Shown: positions 7,627 to 16,098 of the stretch, piece by piece
Numbering within the stretch: position 1 is the first letter of the stretch
How the letters are laid out: each line of letters begins with the position of its first letter
Assembly: GCA_965533275.1 (NCBI GenBank)
Contig: CBESWG010000023.1
Location: 1 to 51,667 of the forward strand
DNA length: 51,667 nucleotides
Direction: 5' to 3'
From: JAUXEH01 sp965533275
GTDB taxonomy: Bacteria; Acidobacteriota; Aminicenantia; Aminicenantales; Aminicenantaceae
Notes under the pieces: generated by a model
Database searches by the model: none
What the model was told of the DNA's origin: nothing
The model's input: the letters and a program-made list of their open reading frames with translations, nothing else
Made by a program: the position numbers and the translations under genes

Positions 7627-8379
7627 CTAGAACCAGTAGTTCATGGCGAGGCAGATCTGGAAGCCGCTCAGATCGAAGCGCTCGAACCCGATGAATTTGT
7701 CCAGGGAACCCTTGGCAAAATTGTATTTGAATTCGCCCTCGAAACTGACCCGGCTCGCCAGCGGGAACATCACGCCTGCCAGCCCCTGGAATCCGAAGGC
7801 CAGCTTGTTTTCATCCCGGATGTCTGAAGTATAGATGGGATGGATGATGACTCCGAGGTCGATGTCTTCCCAGACATCATCAAAATCGACGATATCGCCC
7901 TGCATCCTCACACTCCAGATGTAGAGTCCGATCCCAGCTCCAATATAGGGAATGATCTTCTGTGCCCGCCCCAACGGAGTGAACTTGACGTTCATCTGGA
8001 CGGGGGTAATGGACACGGAGTAGATATGCTGGGGGACAAAATCGACCATCGACAGGGAGTTCCGGGGATAAGCCCAGCGGCCGTCATAATCATCGAGGCC
8101 GTCCCACTCCTGGTAGACGCCGGATTTCTGTTTGGTATAGCCGTCAACACTGAACTGGACCGAGATCTCCCGCGACACGAAGTATTCATAGGCGAAGCCG
8201 AAGATGGAACCGGTGAAATCGGTCTTTTGGAAGGTCATATTTTCGAGTTCAGTTATCCAGAGGTCGCTTCCGGCCCTGGGGAAGAAATATCCGAGTTTGA
8301 AGGTGACGATGTCGGAATAGACCAGGCTTGGGGAAATCAACAGTATTAACAACAATGAAATCATACCGATCTTTTTCAT
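7627..8379 (-). CDS. Predicted outer-membrane beta-barrel protein
   Basis: 250 residues from the ATG at 8379, which begins a clear signal peptide (MKKIGMISLLLILLISPSLV) and has GAGGAG upstream. A longer in-frame extension to 8472 lacks these. The mature part alternates hydrophobic and polar residues, is rich in aromatic residues and glycine, and ends in NYWF, a terminal aromatic of the sort recognised by the BAM machinery. It resembles OmpW-like or outer-membrane-protein beta-barrel domains with about eight strands. No enzyme motif is seen. It is a single gene convergent with the nitroreductase. Its role is unknown, though the barrel topology is fairly secure. Confidence 0.75.
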   Translation of the reverse strand: MKKIGMISLLLILLISPSLVYSDIVTFKLGYFFPRAGSDLWITELENMTFQKTDFTGSIFGFAYEYFVSREISVQFSVDGYTKQKSGVYQEWDGLDDYDGRWAYPRNSLSMVDFVPQHIYSVSITPVQMNVKFTPLGRAQKIIPYIGAGIGLYIWSVRMQGDIVDFDDVWEDIDLGVIIHPIYTSDIRDENKLAFGFQGLAGVMFPLASRVSFEGEFKYNFAKGSLDKFIGFERFDLSGFQICLAMNYWF

Positions 8380-8583
8380 GTTTGCACTCCTCGCTGCTTT
8401 ACCGATGCAAAATCTATGCCAATCCTGCGTCCCCCTGGCTCCTGGGGAAAACTCGCTGCAGACTGTGTCCAATACAGGTCAATTGTCCTCTTCTATACAA
8501 ATTCTACCTGATTCACCGAGACAATAAAAGACCAGAGGGGTTTTACTGATCGGGGATTGAGGGTTATTATAGAGGGACAAACC

Positions 8584-9219
8584 ATGAAAACAGAGATCGT
8601 GCGCATAGAATGGGACGGCGAGGACCTGGGATCCCTGCGCAAGGCTGTCGGGATTCTGCGCCGGGGAGGAGTGATCGTATACCCCACAGACACGTTTTAT
8701 GGGCTGGGAGCCTCAGGATATGATGCGGATGCTGTTCGCCGTATCTACCGGATCAAGCGGAGGGAAGAGGGAAAGCCGCTCTCTCTGGTGATCTCGGATC
8801 ATAGGATGCTGGAAGAGGTGGCGGCGGATATCCCGCCCGAACTGCTTCCTCTGGCGGAAGCCTTCTGGCCTGGCCCCCTGACCATCGTCCTCTCCGCGTC
8901 CCCCCGGCTGCCGGCCGGGCTCCTGGGCGGATCCTCTACAATCGGCGTCCGGATCCCCGATCTTGCCTGGCTGCGCGAGCTCGTGACGGCCGCGGGCTTC
9001 CCCCTGACAGCCACCAGCGCCAACCTCTCCGGGGAGATGGATACTTCCGTTGCAGGGGAAGTCGTCCGGGATTTTTCTGGGAAAGTGGATCTTATCGTTG
9101 ACGGAGGCGACACTCCTGGGGGCAGGCCCTCTACCGTGCTCGACCTGAGTGTGTGCCCTCCTGCGATCCTGAGGGAGGGGGAGGTGTCCCGGGAGCGCCT
9201 GCTGCCGTTCCTGCGCTGA
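8584..9219 (+). CDS. L-threonylcarbamoyladenylate synthase (Sua5/YciO/YrdC/YwlC family)
   Basis: 211 residues from the ATG at 8584 behind AGAGGG. A TTG at 8557 would only add nine residues. The family pattern is clear: GGVIVYPTDTFYGLG near 29-43, KRREEGKPLSLVISD, and PLTATSANLSG near 140-150. These proteins make threonylcarbamoyl-AMP for the t6A37 modification of ANN-decoding tRNAs. The length fits the short YrdC/YciO type without the Sua5 C-terminal domain. Some YciO homologues have weaker or different activity, so t6A synthesis is likely but not certain. It is convergent with metG. No tsa partner genes are present in the window. Confidence 0.9.
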   Translation: MKTEIVRIEWDGEDLGSLRKAVGILRRGGVIVYPTDTFYGLGASGYDADAVRRIYRIKRREEGKPLSLVISDHRMLEEVAADIPPELLPLAEAFWPGPLTIVLSASPRLPAGLLGGSSTIGVRIPDLAWLRELVTAAGFPLTATSANLSGEMDTSVAGEVVRDFSGKVDLIVDGGDTPGGRPSTVLDLSVCPPAILREGEVSRERLLPFLR

Positions 9220-9241
9220 GGAGGGCAGGATTCCCTCTGTA

Positions 9242-11185
9242 TTATCTGACCTTGGCGCCCGTGGGGATGTCCTCCTGGAAGAAGGGCACGATGGCCGAAT
9301 CATCGGGCATCACGGCGGCCAGGAGCATGGCCTGGGATTCGAGGCCCCGGATCTTGGCCGGCTTCAGGTTGACGATCACGATGAGTTTTTTCCCTATAAT
9401 ATCCTCGGGCGCATAGGTGTTGGCGATCCCGGCGATCATCTGCCGAGTTTCGTCTCCGATGTCGATCTTCATCATGATGAGTTTGTTCGTTCCCTCAACA
9501 CGCTCCGCTTCGAGGATCTCGGCCACCCTCAGGTCCATGCGTTTGAATTCGTCGAATGTGATTTGCTCCAATGTTCTCTCCTTTTTTGGTGCCGCTGCCG
9601 GGGCTTTTTCCGGCTCTTCCTTGAGGAAATCCTTGAGATCGACCCGGGGAAACAGCTGTTCAGGCGGCAGAAATTCGCGCCCGCTGTTCAGGTCATCGAA
9701 GTCCAGGCCTTCCAGGGACGTCTTCCCCGGCGATGTGTCCTCGCCCAGAAAATGCCAGATCTTGTCTGCGGAACCGGGCATGACCGGATACACGAGGCAG
9801 GCGACGGCGCGGATGGCCGCTGCGGCCTGATACAGGGTGCGGCCCAGGCGAGGCCGTTCCCCTTCCTGTTTGGCCTTTTTCCAGGGTTCGTTGTCCGCAA
9901 GGTATCGATTGACGGTGTTGATATAGGCCCAGATCTCTTCCAGGGCCCGGTTGATCGCCAGATCTGAGTAGTGTTTGATGATCTTGTCTTTGTGATCCTC
10001 GAATGCCGCGCCGAGCGCCAGGTCTTCTCGAGTGGCCTCCCCCATCTCGGAGATCCGGCCCGAGAAGTAGCTCCGGATCATCGTCAAAACGCGCTGGACC
10101 AGGTTGCCCAGGTCATTGGCCAGGTCGGAGTTTACACGGTGGATGAATCCCTCATGGGAAAAGTTCCCGTCCAGCCCCACGGGGATCTCCCGCAGGAGAA
10201 AATAGCGCAGCGGATCTGTCCCGAAGGTGTCCAGGATGAGATGAGGGTCCAGCACATTGCCCCTCGATTTGGACATCTTGGTCTTGTCCTTGAGCCACCA
10301 GCCGTGGCCGTAAACGCATTCGGGCAGTGGAAACCCCCCGGCCATCAGGAAGGCGGGCCAGTACACCGCATGAAAGCGCAGGATGTCCTTCCCGATCAGG
10401 TGGATATTTGCCGGCCAGAACTTCTCATACAGAGCTTCGTCGCTTCCGAATCCGATCCCGGACAGATAATTGTGCAGGGCATCGAACCAGACATAGACCG
10501 TGTGGTCCGGGTCGTCCGGTATGGCAACACCCCACTTCACCGTGGTCCGGGTGATGCTCAGGTCCCTAAGTCCCTGGCGCACGAAACTCGTGATCTCGTT
10601 CATGCGGCTCTGGGGGCGCACAAAGTCGGGATTCTCCGCATAGAAATCCAGCAGGGGCTGCTGATAGGCCGAGAGCCGGAAGAAATAGCATTCCTCTGAT
10701 ACCTTGCCCGCTTCCTTGCCGCAGTCCGGGCAGAACTTGAAGCCTCCCTCTTGCAGGGGTACGTCCTCGGAAAGGAAGTTCTCGTCCGAGACACAGTAGT
10801 ACCCCTCATAGGTCCCCTTGTAGATGTCCCCCTTGTCCTTGAGCTTCTTGAATAGCGTCTGCACCACCTTTTCATGGTGGGGCTGAGTGGTGCGGATGAA
10901 GGCGTCGTATTCGATGCCGAGTGCTTCCCACAGATCCTTGAAGCGGCTCACCATCTGGTCGGCCAGTTCGATGGGCTGGATGTCCCGGGCTGCGGCTGCC
11001 TTCTCGATCTTCTGGCCGTGCTCGTCGGTGCCAGTGAGAAAAAACACATCATGGCCCATCATCTTCTTGAAGCGCGCTGCCGCGTCGGCGATGATGGTCG
11101 TGTAGGCGTGTCCGATGTGGGGGACATCGTTCACGTAGTAGATCGGTGTTGTGATGTAGAACGTCTGCTTACGATTCTCGTCCAC
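9242..11185 (-). CDS. metG: Methionyl-tRNA synthetase with C-terminal tRNA-binding domain
   Basis: 647 residues. A class I synthetase with HIGH at 23-26, a Zn-type knuckle around CPDCG near residue 145, and KMSKSRG in the catalytic core. The C-terminal 105 residues (from about LEQITFDEFKRMDLRVAEIL) are the EMAP-II/Trbp111 OB-fold that dimerises and binds tRNA in long bacterial MetRS. The start is GTG at 11185 with AAGGAGG eight bases upstream, and it overlaps the end of folE by 17 bases. It is the last gene of the sirtuin-larC-folE-metG operon. It charges initiator and elongator tRNA-Met. Confidence 0.96.
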   Translation of the reverse strand: MDENRKQTFYITTPIYYVNDVPHIGHAYTTIIADAAARFKKMMGHDVFFLTGTDEHGQKIEKAAAARDIQPIELADQMVSRFKDLWEALGIEYDAFIRTTQPHHEKVVQTLFKKLKDKGDIYKGTYEGYYCVSDENFLSEDVPLQEGGFKFCPDCGKEAGKVSEECYFFRLSAYQQPLLDFYAENPDFVRPQSRMNEITSFVRQGLRDLSITRTTVKWGVAIPDDPDHTVYVWFDALHNYLSGIGFGSDEALYEKFWPANIHLIGKDILRFHAVYWPAFLMAGGFPLPECVYGHGWWLKDKTKMSKSRGNVLDPHLILDTFGTDPLRYFLLREIPVGLDGNFSHEGFIHRVNSDLANDLGNLVQRVLTMIRSYFSGRISEMGEATREDLALGAAFEDHKDKIIKHYSDLAINRALEEIWAYINTVNRYLADNEPWKKAKQEGERPRLGRTLYQAAAAIRAVACLVYPVMPGSADKIWHFLGEDTSPGKTSLEGLDFDDLNSGREFLPPEQLFPRVDLKDFLKEEPEKAPAAAPKKERTLEQITFDEFKRMDLRVAEILEAERVEGTNKLIMMKIDIGDETRQMIAGIANTYAPEDIIGKKLIVIVNLKPAKIRGLESQAMLLAAVMPDDSAIVPFFQEDIPTGAKVR

Positions 11186-11768
11186 CGGTCGCTCCTCCTT
11201 GGATCAGTGTCATGGCCTCGGCACGGGTGGCGCTGTTCGTACGGAATGATCCCCGGACCGCAGAGGTCACCGTGTGTGACTTGGGCTTCTTGGCTCCCCG
11301 CATGGACATGCACATGTGTTCCGCCTCGATGATCACCATGACACCCAGCGGATTGAGGGCCGAATCGATGAGATCCGCGATCTCCTTTGTGAGGCGCTCC
11401 TGGACCTGAAGCCTCCGGGCAAACGCCTCCACCACGCGCGCGATCTTGCTGAGGCCCACGATCCTCCCTCCCTTGGGGATGTAGGCCACATGGGCCACGC
11501 CGGCAAAGGGCAGGAGGTGGTGTTCGCACATCGAGTAGAGAGGGATGTCCTTGATGATCACCATCTCATCGTGTCTCTCGCCCTGGATGGGCTGGAGGTA
11601 TTCGCCGGGGTCCTCATGTGTACCACTCAGGATCTCCTCGAACATGTGAGCCACGCGTTCCGGGGTACTGCTGATACCGGGGCGCTCCAGGTCCTCTCCG
11701 ATCCCCTCCAGGATGAGCTTCACGCCCTCCTCGATGCGCTTGAGATCCACTTTCTTTTTGCCGGCCAT
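11169..11768 (-). CDS. folE: GTP cyclohydrolase I
   Basis: 199 residues, standard for FolE (type IA). The zinc ligands are visible: Cys81 in SMCEHHLLPF, with His84, and Cys153 in HMCMSMRG. The C-terminal GSFRTNSATRAEAM block is also typical. It converts GTP to dihydroneopterin triphosphate, the first step of folate synthesis, and in many bacteria also feeds queuosine synthesis. queA lies 7 kb away in this window. The stop overlaps the metG start and the gene begins five bases after larC ends, indicating one operon. Confidence 0.96.
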   Translation of the reverse strand: MAGKKKVDLKRIEEGVKLILEGIGEDLERPGISSTPERVAHMFEEILSGTHEDPGEYLQPIQGERHDEMVIIKDIPLYSMCEHHLLPFAGVAHVAYIPKGGRIVGLSKIARVVEAFARRLQVQERLTKEIADLIDSALNPLGVMVIIEAEHMCMSMRGAKKPKSHTVTSAVRGSFRTNSATRAEAMTLIQGGATGGRES

Positions 11769-11773
11769 CGTGG

Positions 11774-12961
11774 CTATTGCTCCTCGGATTTGGTGTTCGC
11801 TCCGGAATAGGCCTGCCGGGCCAGGTCGAGAATCTCCTTGACCGGCCGGCCCGTCTTGTCAGCCGCCTTCAGGCAGTCGTCGAACTCAGGTTGGATATTG
11901 ACCGTCTCTCCCTCCAGCTGGGCCAGCTTGAGCCTTATCTTTTCGCCCTGGACCGAAACGGTTTCGAAGCGGCGGGACAACACACGGCGTATCACAGGAT
12001 AGTAGCGGACGCCGATGGAGCTGGTTTCCTCGAAAACCAGCCGTATCAGGTTCTCCAGCGCCGCCTCCTCGACCAGGATCGATAGCTTGCATGCCAGGCG
12101 GTTTTTTTTCATCACCACGGGCGTCAGGGTCACATCCAGCGCCCCTTCATGCAGTGCCTTATCTTGAAAGCAGGCCAACACCTGAGGTGTGGAGTCGTCG
12201 ATGTTGGCCTCGACCTGGTAGACCCGATTGTCGGGTGTCACTGTCTCGCTGTCCCCATAGAAAACGCGCAGGAGGTTGGGGAGTTCGGGGATGTCGCGTC
12301 CTCCGGCTCCCCATCCCACCTTGTCATAGCACAGCTCCGGGAGTTCGGAAAAGGACTTCACCACCGTGGTCAGAATGGCGGCCCCGGTCGGAGTAACCAG
12401 CTCCTTCTGGACATGGGCTGAGTAGGTCGGGACTCCCGTGAGCAGCTCGCTGACCGCCGGCGCCGGCACCGGGAGTTTGCCGTGGGCTGCCTCGACCCAT
12501 CCGCCGCCCACGTTCAGGGGAGAGGCATAGAATTCGCCGATGTCGAGCAGCTCCGCCAATATGCAAAATCCCACGATGTCCACCAGCGCATCGTCAGCTC
12601 CGGCCTCATGTAGATGGGTCTCGTCCCAGGCCCGCCCGTGGACCCGGGATTCGGCCTCGAACAGCCGACGGAATACGGCCAGGGCGCGCTGTTTTACCGT
12701 TGGAGAGAGCGCGGCGCCGTTTATGATCTCCTGGATGTCGGACCATTTCCGGCTGAGGTGATCCTTGCGGGTCACCTTGACGTCGGCCTTAAGACCGCGC
12801 AGAGAGCCCCTTTGGGTCTCCTGAATGGAGACCTCGACCGGGAGGTTTAGTCCGGCCACCGAATCCAGAAAAAATGACCTGTCGGCCCCGAGGTCCAGCA
12901 GCGCGCCCAGGATCATATCGCCGCTGCAGCCCGAGAACGCATCAAAATAGACGAATTTCAT
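11774..12961 (-). CDS. larC: LarC, nickel insertion protein for the nickel-pincer cofactor
   Basis: 395 residues. The N-terminal FDAFSGCSGDMILGALLDLG, the central DDALVDIVGF and GGGWVEAAHGKLPVPAPAV segments, and the C-terminal CTP/Ni-binding part match LarC (formerly DUF111). LarC uses CTP to insert Ni into pyridinium-3,5-bisthiocarboxylate mononucleotide, the cofactor of lactate racemase and related LarA enzymes. Here it is one uninterrupted ORF, unlike lactobacilli where a programmed frameshift joins larC1 and larC2. No larA, larB or larE is in the window, so the enzyme served is unknown. The ATG overlaps the sirtuin stop by four bases (ATGA). Confidence 0.92.
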   Translation of the reverse strand: MKFVYFDAFSGCSGDMILGALLDLGADRSFFLDSVAGLNLPVEVSIQETQRGSLRGLKADVKVTRKDHLSRKWSDIQEIINGAALSPTVKQRALAVFRRLFEAESRVHGRAWDETHLHEAGADDALVDIVGFCILAELLDIGEFYASPLNVGGGWVEAAHGKLPVPAPAVSELLTGVPTYSAHVQKELVTPTGAAILTTVVKSFSELPELCYDKVGWGAGGRDIPELPNLLRVFYGDSETVTPDNRVYQVEANIDDSTPQVLACFQDKALHEGALDVTLTPVVMKKNRLACKLSILVEEAALENLIRLVFEETSSIGVRYYPVIRRVLSRRFETVSVQGEKIRLKLAQLEGETVNIQPEFDDCLKAADKTGRPVKEILDLARQAYSGANTKSEEQ

Positions 12962-13731
12962 GAGTCATCTCCCCCGCCCGCCCTGGTGCCCTCTTGGAGG
13001 GCTCGATCGATCCGCGGCAGGATGTCGCCGGCCATACCACGGAAGGAAAACTCCAGATGATCTGTCAGGGGCGTGGGTTCCGGGTTGATCTCCACGACGG
13101 CCGCCCCGGCCTCCAGGGCAGCCAGGGGCAGTGATGCGGCTGGATGTACGATGGCCGAGGTCCCCACCACGAACATCAAGTCGCAGCGGGCGCTTATTGA
13201 GAAAGCCTGTTGGATGACATTCGGGTCCAGGGATTCGCCGAACCATACCACATGCGGGCGCAGCATGGCCCCGCAGTCCGGGCACAGAGGTGGGAGTGGA
13301 GAGAGTGGAAACTCCGTATTTTCGACCAGGGTTCCTTCCTGTGTACAGCGCAGCTTCCAGATGTTTCCGTGCAGCTCCAGGATGCTTCGCGAGCCTGCCC
13401 GACTGTGCAGACCGTCGATATTCTGCGTGATCAGCGTGAAATTCGGGATCGTGGTCTCCCAGGCTGCAAGGACCTGGTGTCCGGCGTTGGGAAGCTTAGT
13501 AGACATGAGCCCCCGCCGCCAGTCATACCACTCCCAGACCAGATTGGGATCCCGGGCAAAAGCCTGGGGAGTGGCCAGGTCCTGCGCTCGGTAGGTCTTC
13601 CAAAGCCCTTCTGCTCCCCGAAAGGTCGGAATGCCGGACTCCGCCGAGATTCCGGAGCCCGTCAAGGCTACCACGTTCTCGGCCCGCTGCAGCCGGCTGA
13701 TCAGGGGCCTGATGTCCTGGTCTTCGCTCAT
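12958..13731 (-). CDS. cobB: NAD-dependent protein deacylase, sirtuin (CobB/SIRT5-like)
   Basis: 257 residues from the ATG at 13731, which has AGGAG seven bases upstream. The in-frame extension to 13884 runs through an intergenic repeat and is rejected. NAD-binding GSGIS is at 25-29, QNID at 103-106, the catalytic His121 is in ELHG, and zinc-region cysteines are Cys129, Cys150 and Cys153. The first pair has a single Cys, as in E. coli CobB. Tyr69 and Arg72 (WYDWRR) match the acidic-acyl-binding Tyr/Arg of SIRT5-type class III sirtuins, predicting desuccinylase/demalonylase as well as deacetylase activity. It is the first gene of the operon. Its leader contains the hairpin at 13781-13854. Confidence 0.9.
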   Translation of the reverse strand: MSEDQDIRPLISRLQRAENVVALTGSGISAESGIPTFRGAEGLWKTYRAQDLATPQAFARDPNLVWEWYDWRRGLMSTKLPNAGHQVLAAWETTIPNFTLITQNIDGLHSRAGSRSILELHGNIWKLRCTQEGTLVENTEFPLSPLPPLCPDCGAMLRPHVVWFGESLDPNVIQQAFSISARCDLMFVVGTSAIVHPAASLPLAALEAGAAVVEINPEPTPLTDHLEFSFRGMAGDILPRIDRALQEGTRAGGGDDS

Positions 13732-13780
13732 CCCATTTCTCCTGGCATAGGATAGCGGAAATGCGCTGGGAAGTCCATGA

Positions 13781-13854
13781 GAGGCCAGCTCTATTTTTGT
13801 TCGCCGAAGACCCACCCAACCACCCCATGGGCTCACAAAAATAGAGCTGGCCTC
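13781..13854. repeat. Perfect 20-bp inverted repeat with 34-bp loop
   Basis: GAGGCCAGCTCTATTTTTGT (13781-13800) has its exact reverse complement at 13835-13854. The loop 13801-13834 is one copy of the GAAGACCC...CCCCATGGGC direct repeat. It sits 50 bases upstream of the sirtuin start and would form a long stem in that leader if transcribed. Confidence 0.9.
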
Positions 13855-13898
13855 GAAGCACTTGTTAACCGAAGACCCGCCCAATCACCCCATGGGCT
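13804..13898. repeat. 30-bp direct repeat, period 65 bp, with a third partial copy
   Basis: 13804-13833 and 13869-13898 share a 30-bp unit (starting CCGAAGACCC and ending CACCCCATGGGCT) with two differences. GCCACCCCATGG at 13935-13946 looks like a third, eroded copy. CCATGG is itself palindromic. Confidence 0.85.
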
Positions 13899-13988
13899 TG
13901 GAAAGATAGTGCGTGCCTTTGGCCAACTCGTTTTGCCACCCCATGGCTCGGACAGGCAGCACCAAACCGCCAGCAGCGGAGCCCAAGA

Positions 13989-14075
13989 GTGGGTGAGAAC
14001 ATAGGCGGGAGGTCGGCGAGCATACGAATAACTCTTAAGCTCTAGGGTGGGTGGGAACATAGGGGGGAGGTTGGC
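13989..14075. repeat. 29-bp direct repeat, period 58 bp
   Basis: 13989-14017 and 14047-14075 match at 26 of 29 positions (pattern GTGGGTGRGAACATAGGSGG followed by GAGGTYGGC). The spacer includes CTTAAGCTCTAG. The second copy ends four bases before the -35 of the mtnP promoter. Confidence 0.8.
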
Positions 14076-14079
14076 CGGC

Positions 14080-14108
14080 TTGACAGGGAAAAGCATTCGG
14101 TATATATC
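14080..14108 (+). promoter_or_regulatory. Sigma-70-type promoter for mtnP-pfkB-tnaA
   Basis: A consensus TTGACA at 14080-14085 is followed after 17 bases by TATATC at 14103-14108 (TATATATC tract). The mRNA leader to the ATG at 14249 would be about 135 bases. No tna-type leader peptide was recognised in it. Confidence 0.6.
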
Positions 14109-14248
14109 AATACCCTTGCATGCTTTGTATTGAAAAATCAGATTTCCCCAGCTGCGAGGCGCCGTGGAGCGAGGAATGGGTGTCCCCATTTTTCTTTCTT
14201 TCTTGTTTTCTTGCTTGCGGTTAGCCCGGCTTTTCGAAAGGAGCAGCC

Positions 14249-15142
14249 ATGACAGAGAACGCTTCGGATGACCTCCCCCAGGTTGCAGTCGGCATCCTGG
14301 GAGGAACAGGCCTCTACAATATCGAAGGGATCGAGACCGTGGACGAGGTCAAGGTCACGACACCCTTCGGAGATCCCTCCGACTCTTTCTTCATCGGCGC
14401 TTACGAAGGCGCCAAGATCGCCTTCCTGAGCCGGCATGGGCGGGGACACCGCCTGCTGCCGGCTGAGATCAACTATCAAGCCAATATTTATGCCTTCAAG
14501 ATGCTCGGGGCAGGCAGTGTCATCTCCATCAATTCTGTGGGTTCCCTGAAGGAAGAGGTCAGGCCCCGAGATGTCGTGATCCCCGATCAATTCTTCGACC
14601 GCACACGGCGGAAGAATTCATTCTTCGGTCAGGGGGTAGCCGCGCACGTCAGCATGGCAGAACCGGTCTGTGCCTCGCTGGCCGGGGCCCTCTACAGGGC
14701 GGGCGAAAAACTGGGGCTGCGCATCCATCCCAAGGGGACCTATGTCTGTATCGAGGGACCCACCTTCTCCACGAAGGCCGAGTCCGGCGTCTACCGGTCC
14801 TGGGGATTCGACGTGATCGGCATGACCAGCGCCACGGAGGCGAAGCTGTGCAGGGAGGCGGAGATCTGCTATGCCAGCATGAGCCTGATCACGGACTATG
14901 ATGTCTGGCACGAATCCGAGGGCCCGGTCTCCGTCGAGATGATCATGGAGAATGTGGCAGAGAACAGCAGCAATGCCAAGGCCCTTCTTCGGGAGGTGAT
15001 CCCCCAACTCTCAGCAACCGCCCAGGATGCATGCGCTTGTTCCGGGGCCCTGCAGGGCTGCATTGTAACGGATCCGGCCATCATCCCTCAACAATCCAAG
15101 GAAAAACTGCGTCACATCCTCGAAAAGTATCTGGGGCAATAG
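14249..15142 (+). CDS. mtnP: S-methyl-5'-thioadenosine phosphorylase
   Basis: 297 residues. The purine nucleoside phosphorylase family MTAP signature is clear: GILGGTGLYNIEG near 15-27, SRHGRGHRLLPAEINYQANI near 61-80, CIEGPTFSTKAES near 167-179, and IGMTSATEAKLCREAEICYA near 189-208. It cleaves methylthioadenosine (or inosine-type analogues) with phosphate, releasing adenine and methylthioribose-1-phosphate, and so salvages the by-product of polyamine and SAM reactions. The gene begins behind a GAAAGGAG site and is followed 13 bases later by a PfkB-type kinase, then tnaA. Some family members prefer other purine nucleosides. Confidence 0.92.
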   Translation: MTENASDDLPQVAVGILGGTGLYNIEGIETVDEVKVTTPFGDPSDSFFIGAYEGAKIAFLSRHGRGHRLLPAEINYQANIYAFKMLGAGSVISINSVGSLKEEVRPRDVVIPDQFFDRTRRKNSFFGQGVAAHVSMAEPVCASLAGALYRAGEKLGLRIHPKGTYVCIEGPTFSTKAESGVYRSWGFDVIGMTSATEAKLCREAEICYASMSLITDYDVWHESEGPVSVEMIMENVAENSSNAKALLREVIPQLSATAQDACACSGALQGCIVTDPAIIPQQSKEKLRHILEKYLGQ

Positions 15143-15155
15143 GAGTGATATCAAC

Positions 15156-16055
15156 ATGAGTCTCGTCATCGTCGGTTCCCTGGCGTTCGATACCATAGAA
15201 ACACCCACCGAGCGCAAGGAGCGTATCATCGGGGGATCCTGTTCCTTCGCTGCCCTGGCGGCGAGCTATTTCACCTCGCCCCAGATCGTGGCTGTGGTGG
15301 GTGAGGATTTTCCGCAGGAATTCATCTCCCTCCTGAATTCGAAGGGGGTGGACACACGGGGTGTGACCCGTGAGGAGGGCAAGACTTTTCATTGGGAGGG
15401 GCGCTACGGTGACGACCCCAACCAGCGGACCACAATCCGGACGGATCTCAATGTGTTCCAGGATTTCAAGCCCCTGCTGCTCTCGGATTATGCGGTTGCC
15501 GACATCGTGTTTCTGGGCAACATCGATCCGGAACTCCAGGAGGAGATCCGCAGGCAGGCCCAGGAACCACGCCTGGTCGCCATGGACACCATCAACCTCT
15601 GGATCAACACCAAGCCCGAAGCCCTGGTTCGGGTACTGAAAGAAGTGGATATATTCTTCGCCAATGACGAAGAAGTTAAAATGATCGCCGGCGAGCTGAA
15701 CCTGATCAAGGCCGGACACGCGCTGCTCTCCATGGGGCCCTCACTGGTGGTCATCAAGAAAGGCGAACACGGGGCCCTGCTCATGGGCAAGGACTTTATG
15801 TTTGCTGTCATGGCTTATCCCTGCGAATCCGTGATCGATCCGACCGGTGCCGGAGACAGCTTTGCCGGGGCATTCCTGGGCTATCTGGATCGGGCCGGCT
15901 CCTTTCGGCCCGAGGATTTCCGGAAGGCCGCGGCCTACGGCAGCGTGTTGGCCTCCTTCACGATCGAGGATTTTAGTGTGGAACGCCTGAAGGGAATCTC
16001 CGATCAGGAGATCGAGGCCCGGCTCCAGGCCCTCAAGGACCTGGTGGAGTTCTGA
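15156..16055 (+). CDS. PfkB-family carbohydrate/nucleoside kinase
   Basis: 299 residues. The ribokinase fold shows the N-terminal GGSCSFAALAAS motif near 26-37 and the C-terminal catalytic DPTGAGDSFAGAFLGY motif, whose second Asp is the catalytic base. PfkB enzymes phosphorylate sugars, nucleosides or sugar phosphates. The tight link to mtnP (13-base gap, AGGAG site) suggests a substrate from nucleoside or methylthioribose salvage, but this is inference and no residue identifies the substrate. It is the middle gene of mtnP-pfkB-tnaA. Confidence 0.85.
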   Translation: MSLVIVGSLAFDTIETPTERKERIIGGSCSFAALAASYFTSPQIVAVVGEDFPQEFISLLNSKGVDTRGVTREEGKTFHWEGRYGDDPNQRTTIRTDLNVFQDFKPLLLSDYAVADIVFLGNIDPELQEEIRRQAQEPRLVAMDTINLWINTKPEALVRVLKEVDIFFANDEEVKMIAGELNLIKAGHALLSMGPSLVVIKKGEHGALLMGKDFMFAVMAYPCESVIDPTGAGDSFAGAFLGYLDRAGSFRPEDFRKAAAYGSVLASFTIEDFSVERLKGISDQEIEARLQALKDLVEF

Positions 16056-16098
16056 ACCGGAAAGACAGAAAATTCATTAACAGAAAGGAACACAACAG

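Larger units (their letters stand above)
13732..14248. other. 517-bp intergenic region between divergent sirtuin and mtnP genes, repeat-rich, no credible gene
   Basis: It holds a perfect 20-bp inverted repeat (13781-13854), a 30-bp direct repeat at 13804 and 13869 with a third partial copy near 13935, a separate 29-bp direct repeat at 13989 and 14047, and a sigma-70-type promoter for mtnP at 14080-14108. Short open frames here are repeat-encoded and have no ribosome binding sites. The interval 14115-14248 shows only the mtnP leader. Confidence 0.7.

Noticed and set aside
11774..12961. Programmed frameshift in larC
   Set aside because: The gene is one continuous frame of full length here.
12962..13884. 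Longer sirtuin reading frame starting at 13884
   Set aside because: The extension is translated intergenic repeat; AGGAG and the family start point to 13731.
13804..13946. CRISPR array in the sirtuin-mtnP gap
   Set aside because: Only two or three degenerate units, part of an inverted repeat, no cas genes nearby.
13735..14140. Small genes in the 517-bp sirtuin-mtnP gap
   Set aside because: Frames there are made of the direct and inverted repeats, have no ribosome binding sites and no recognisable protein pattern.
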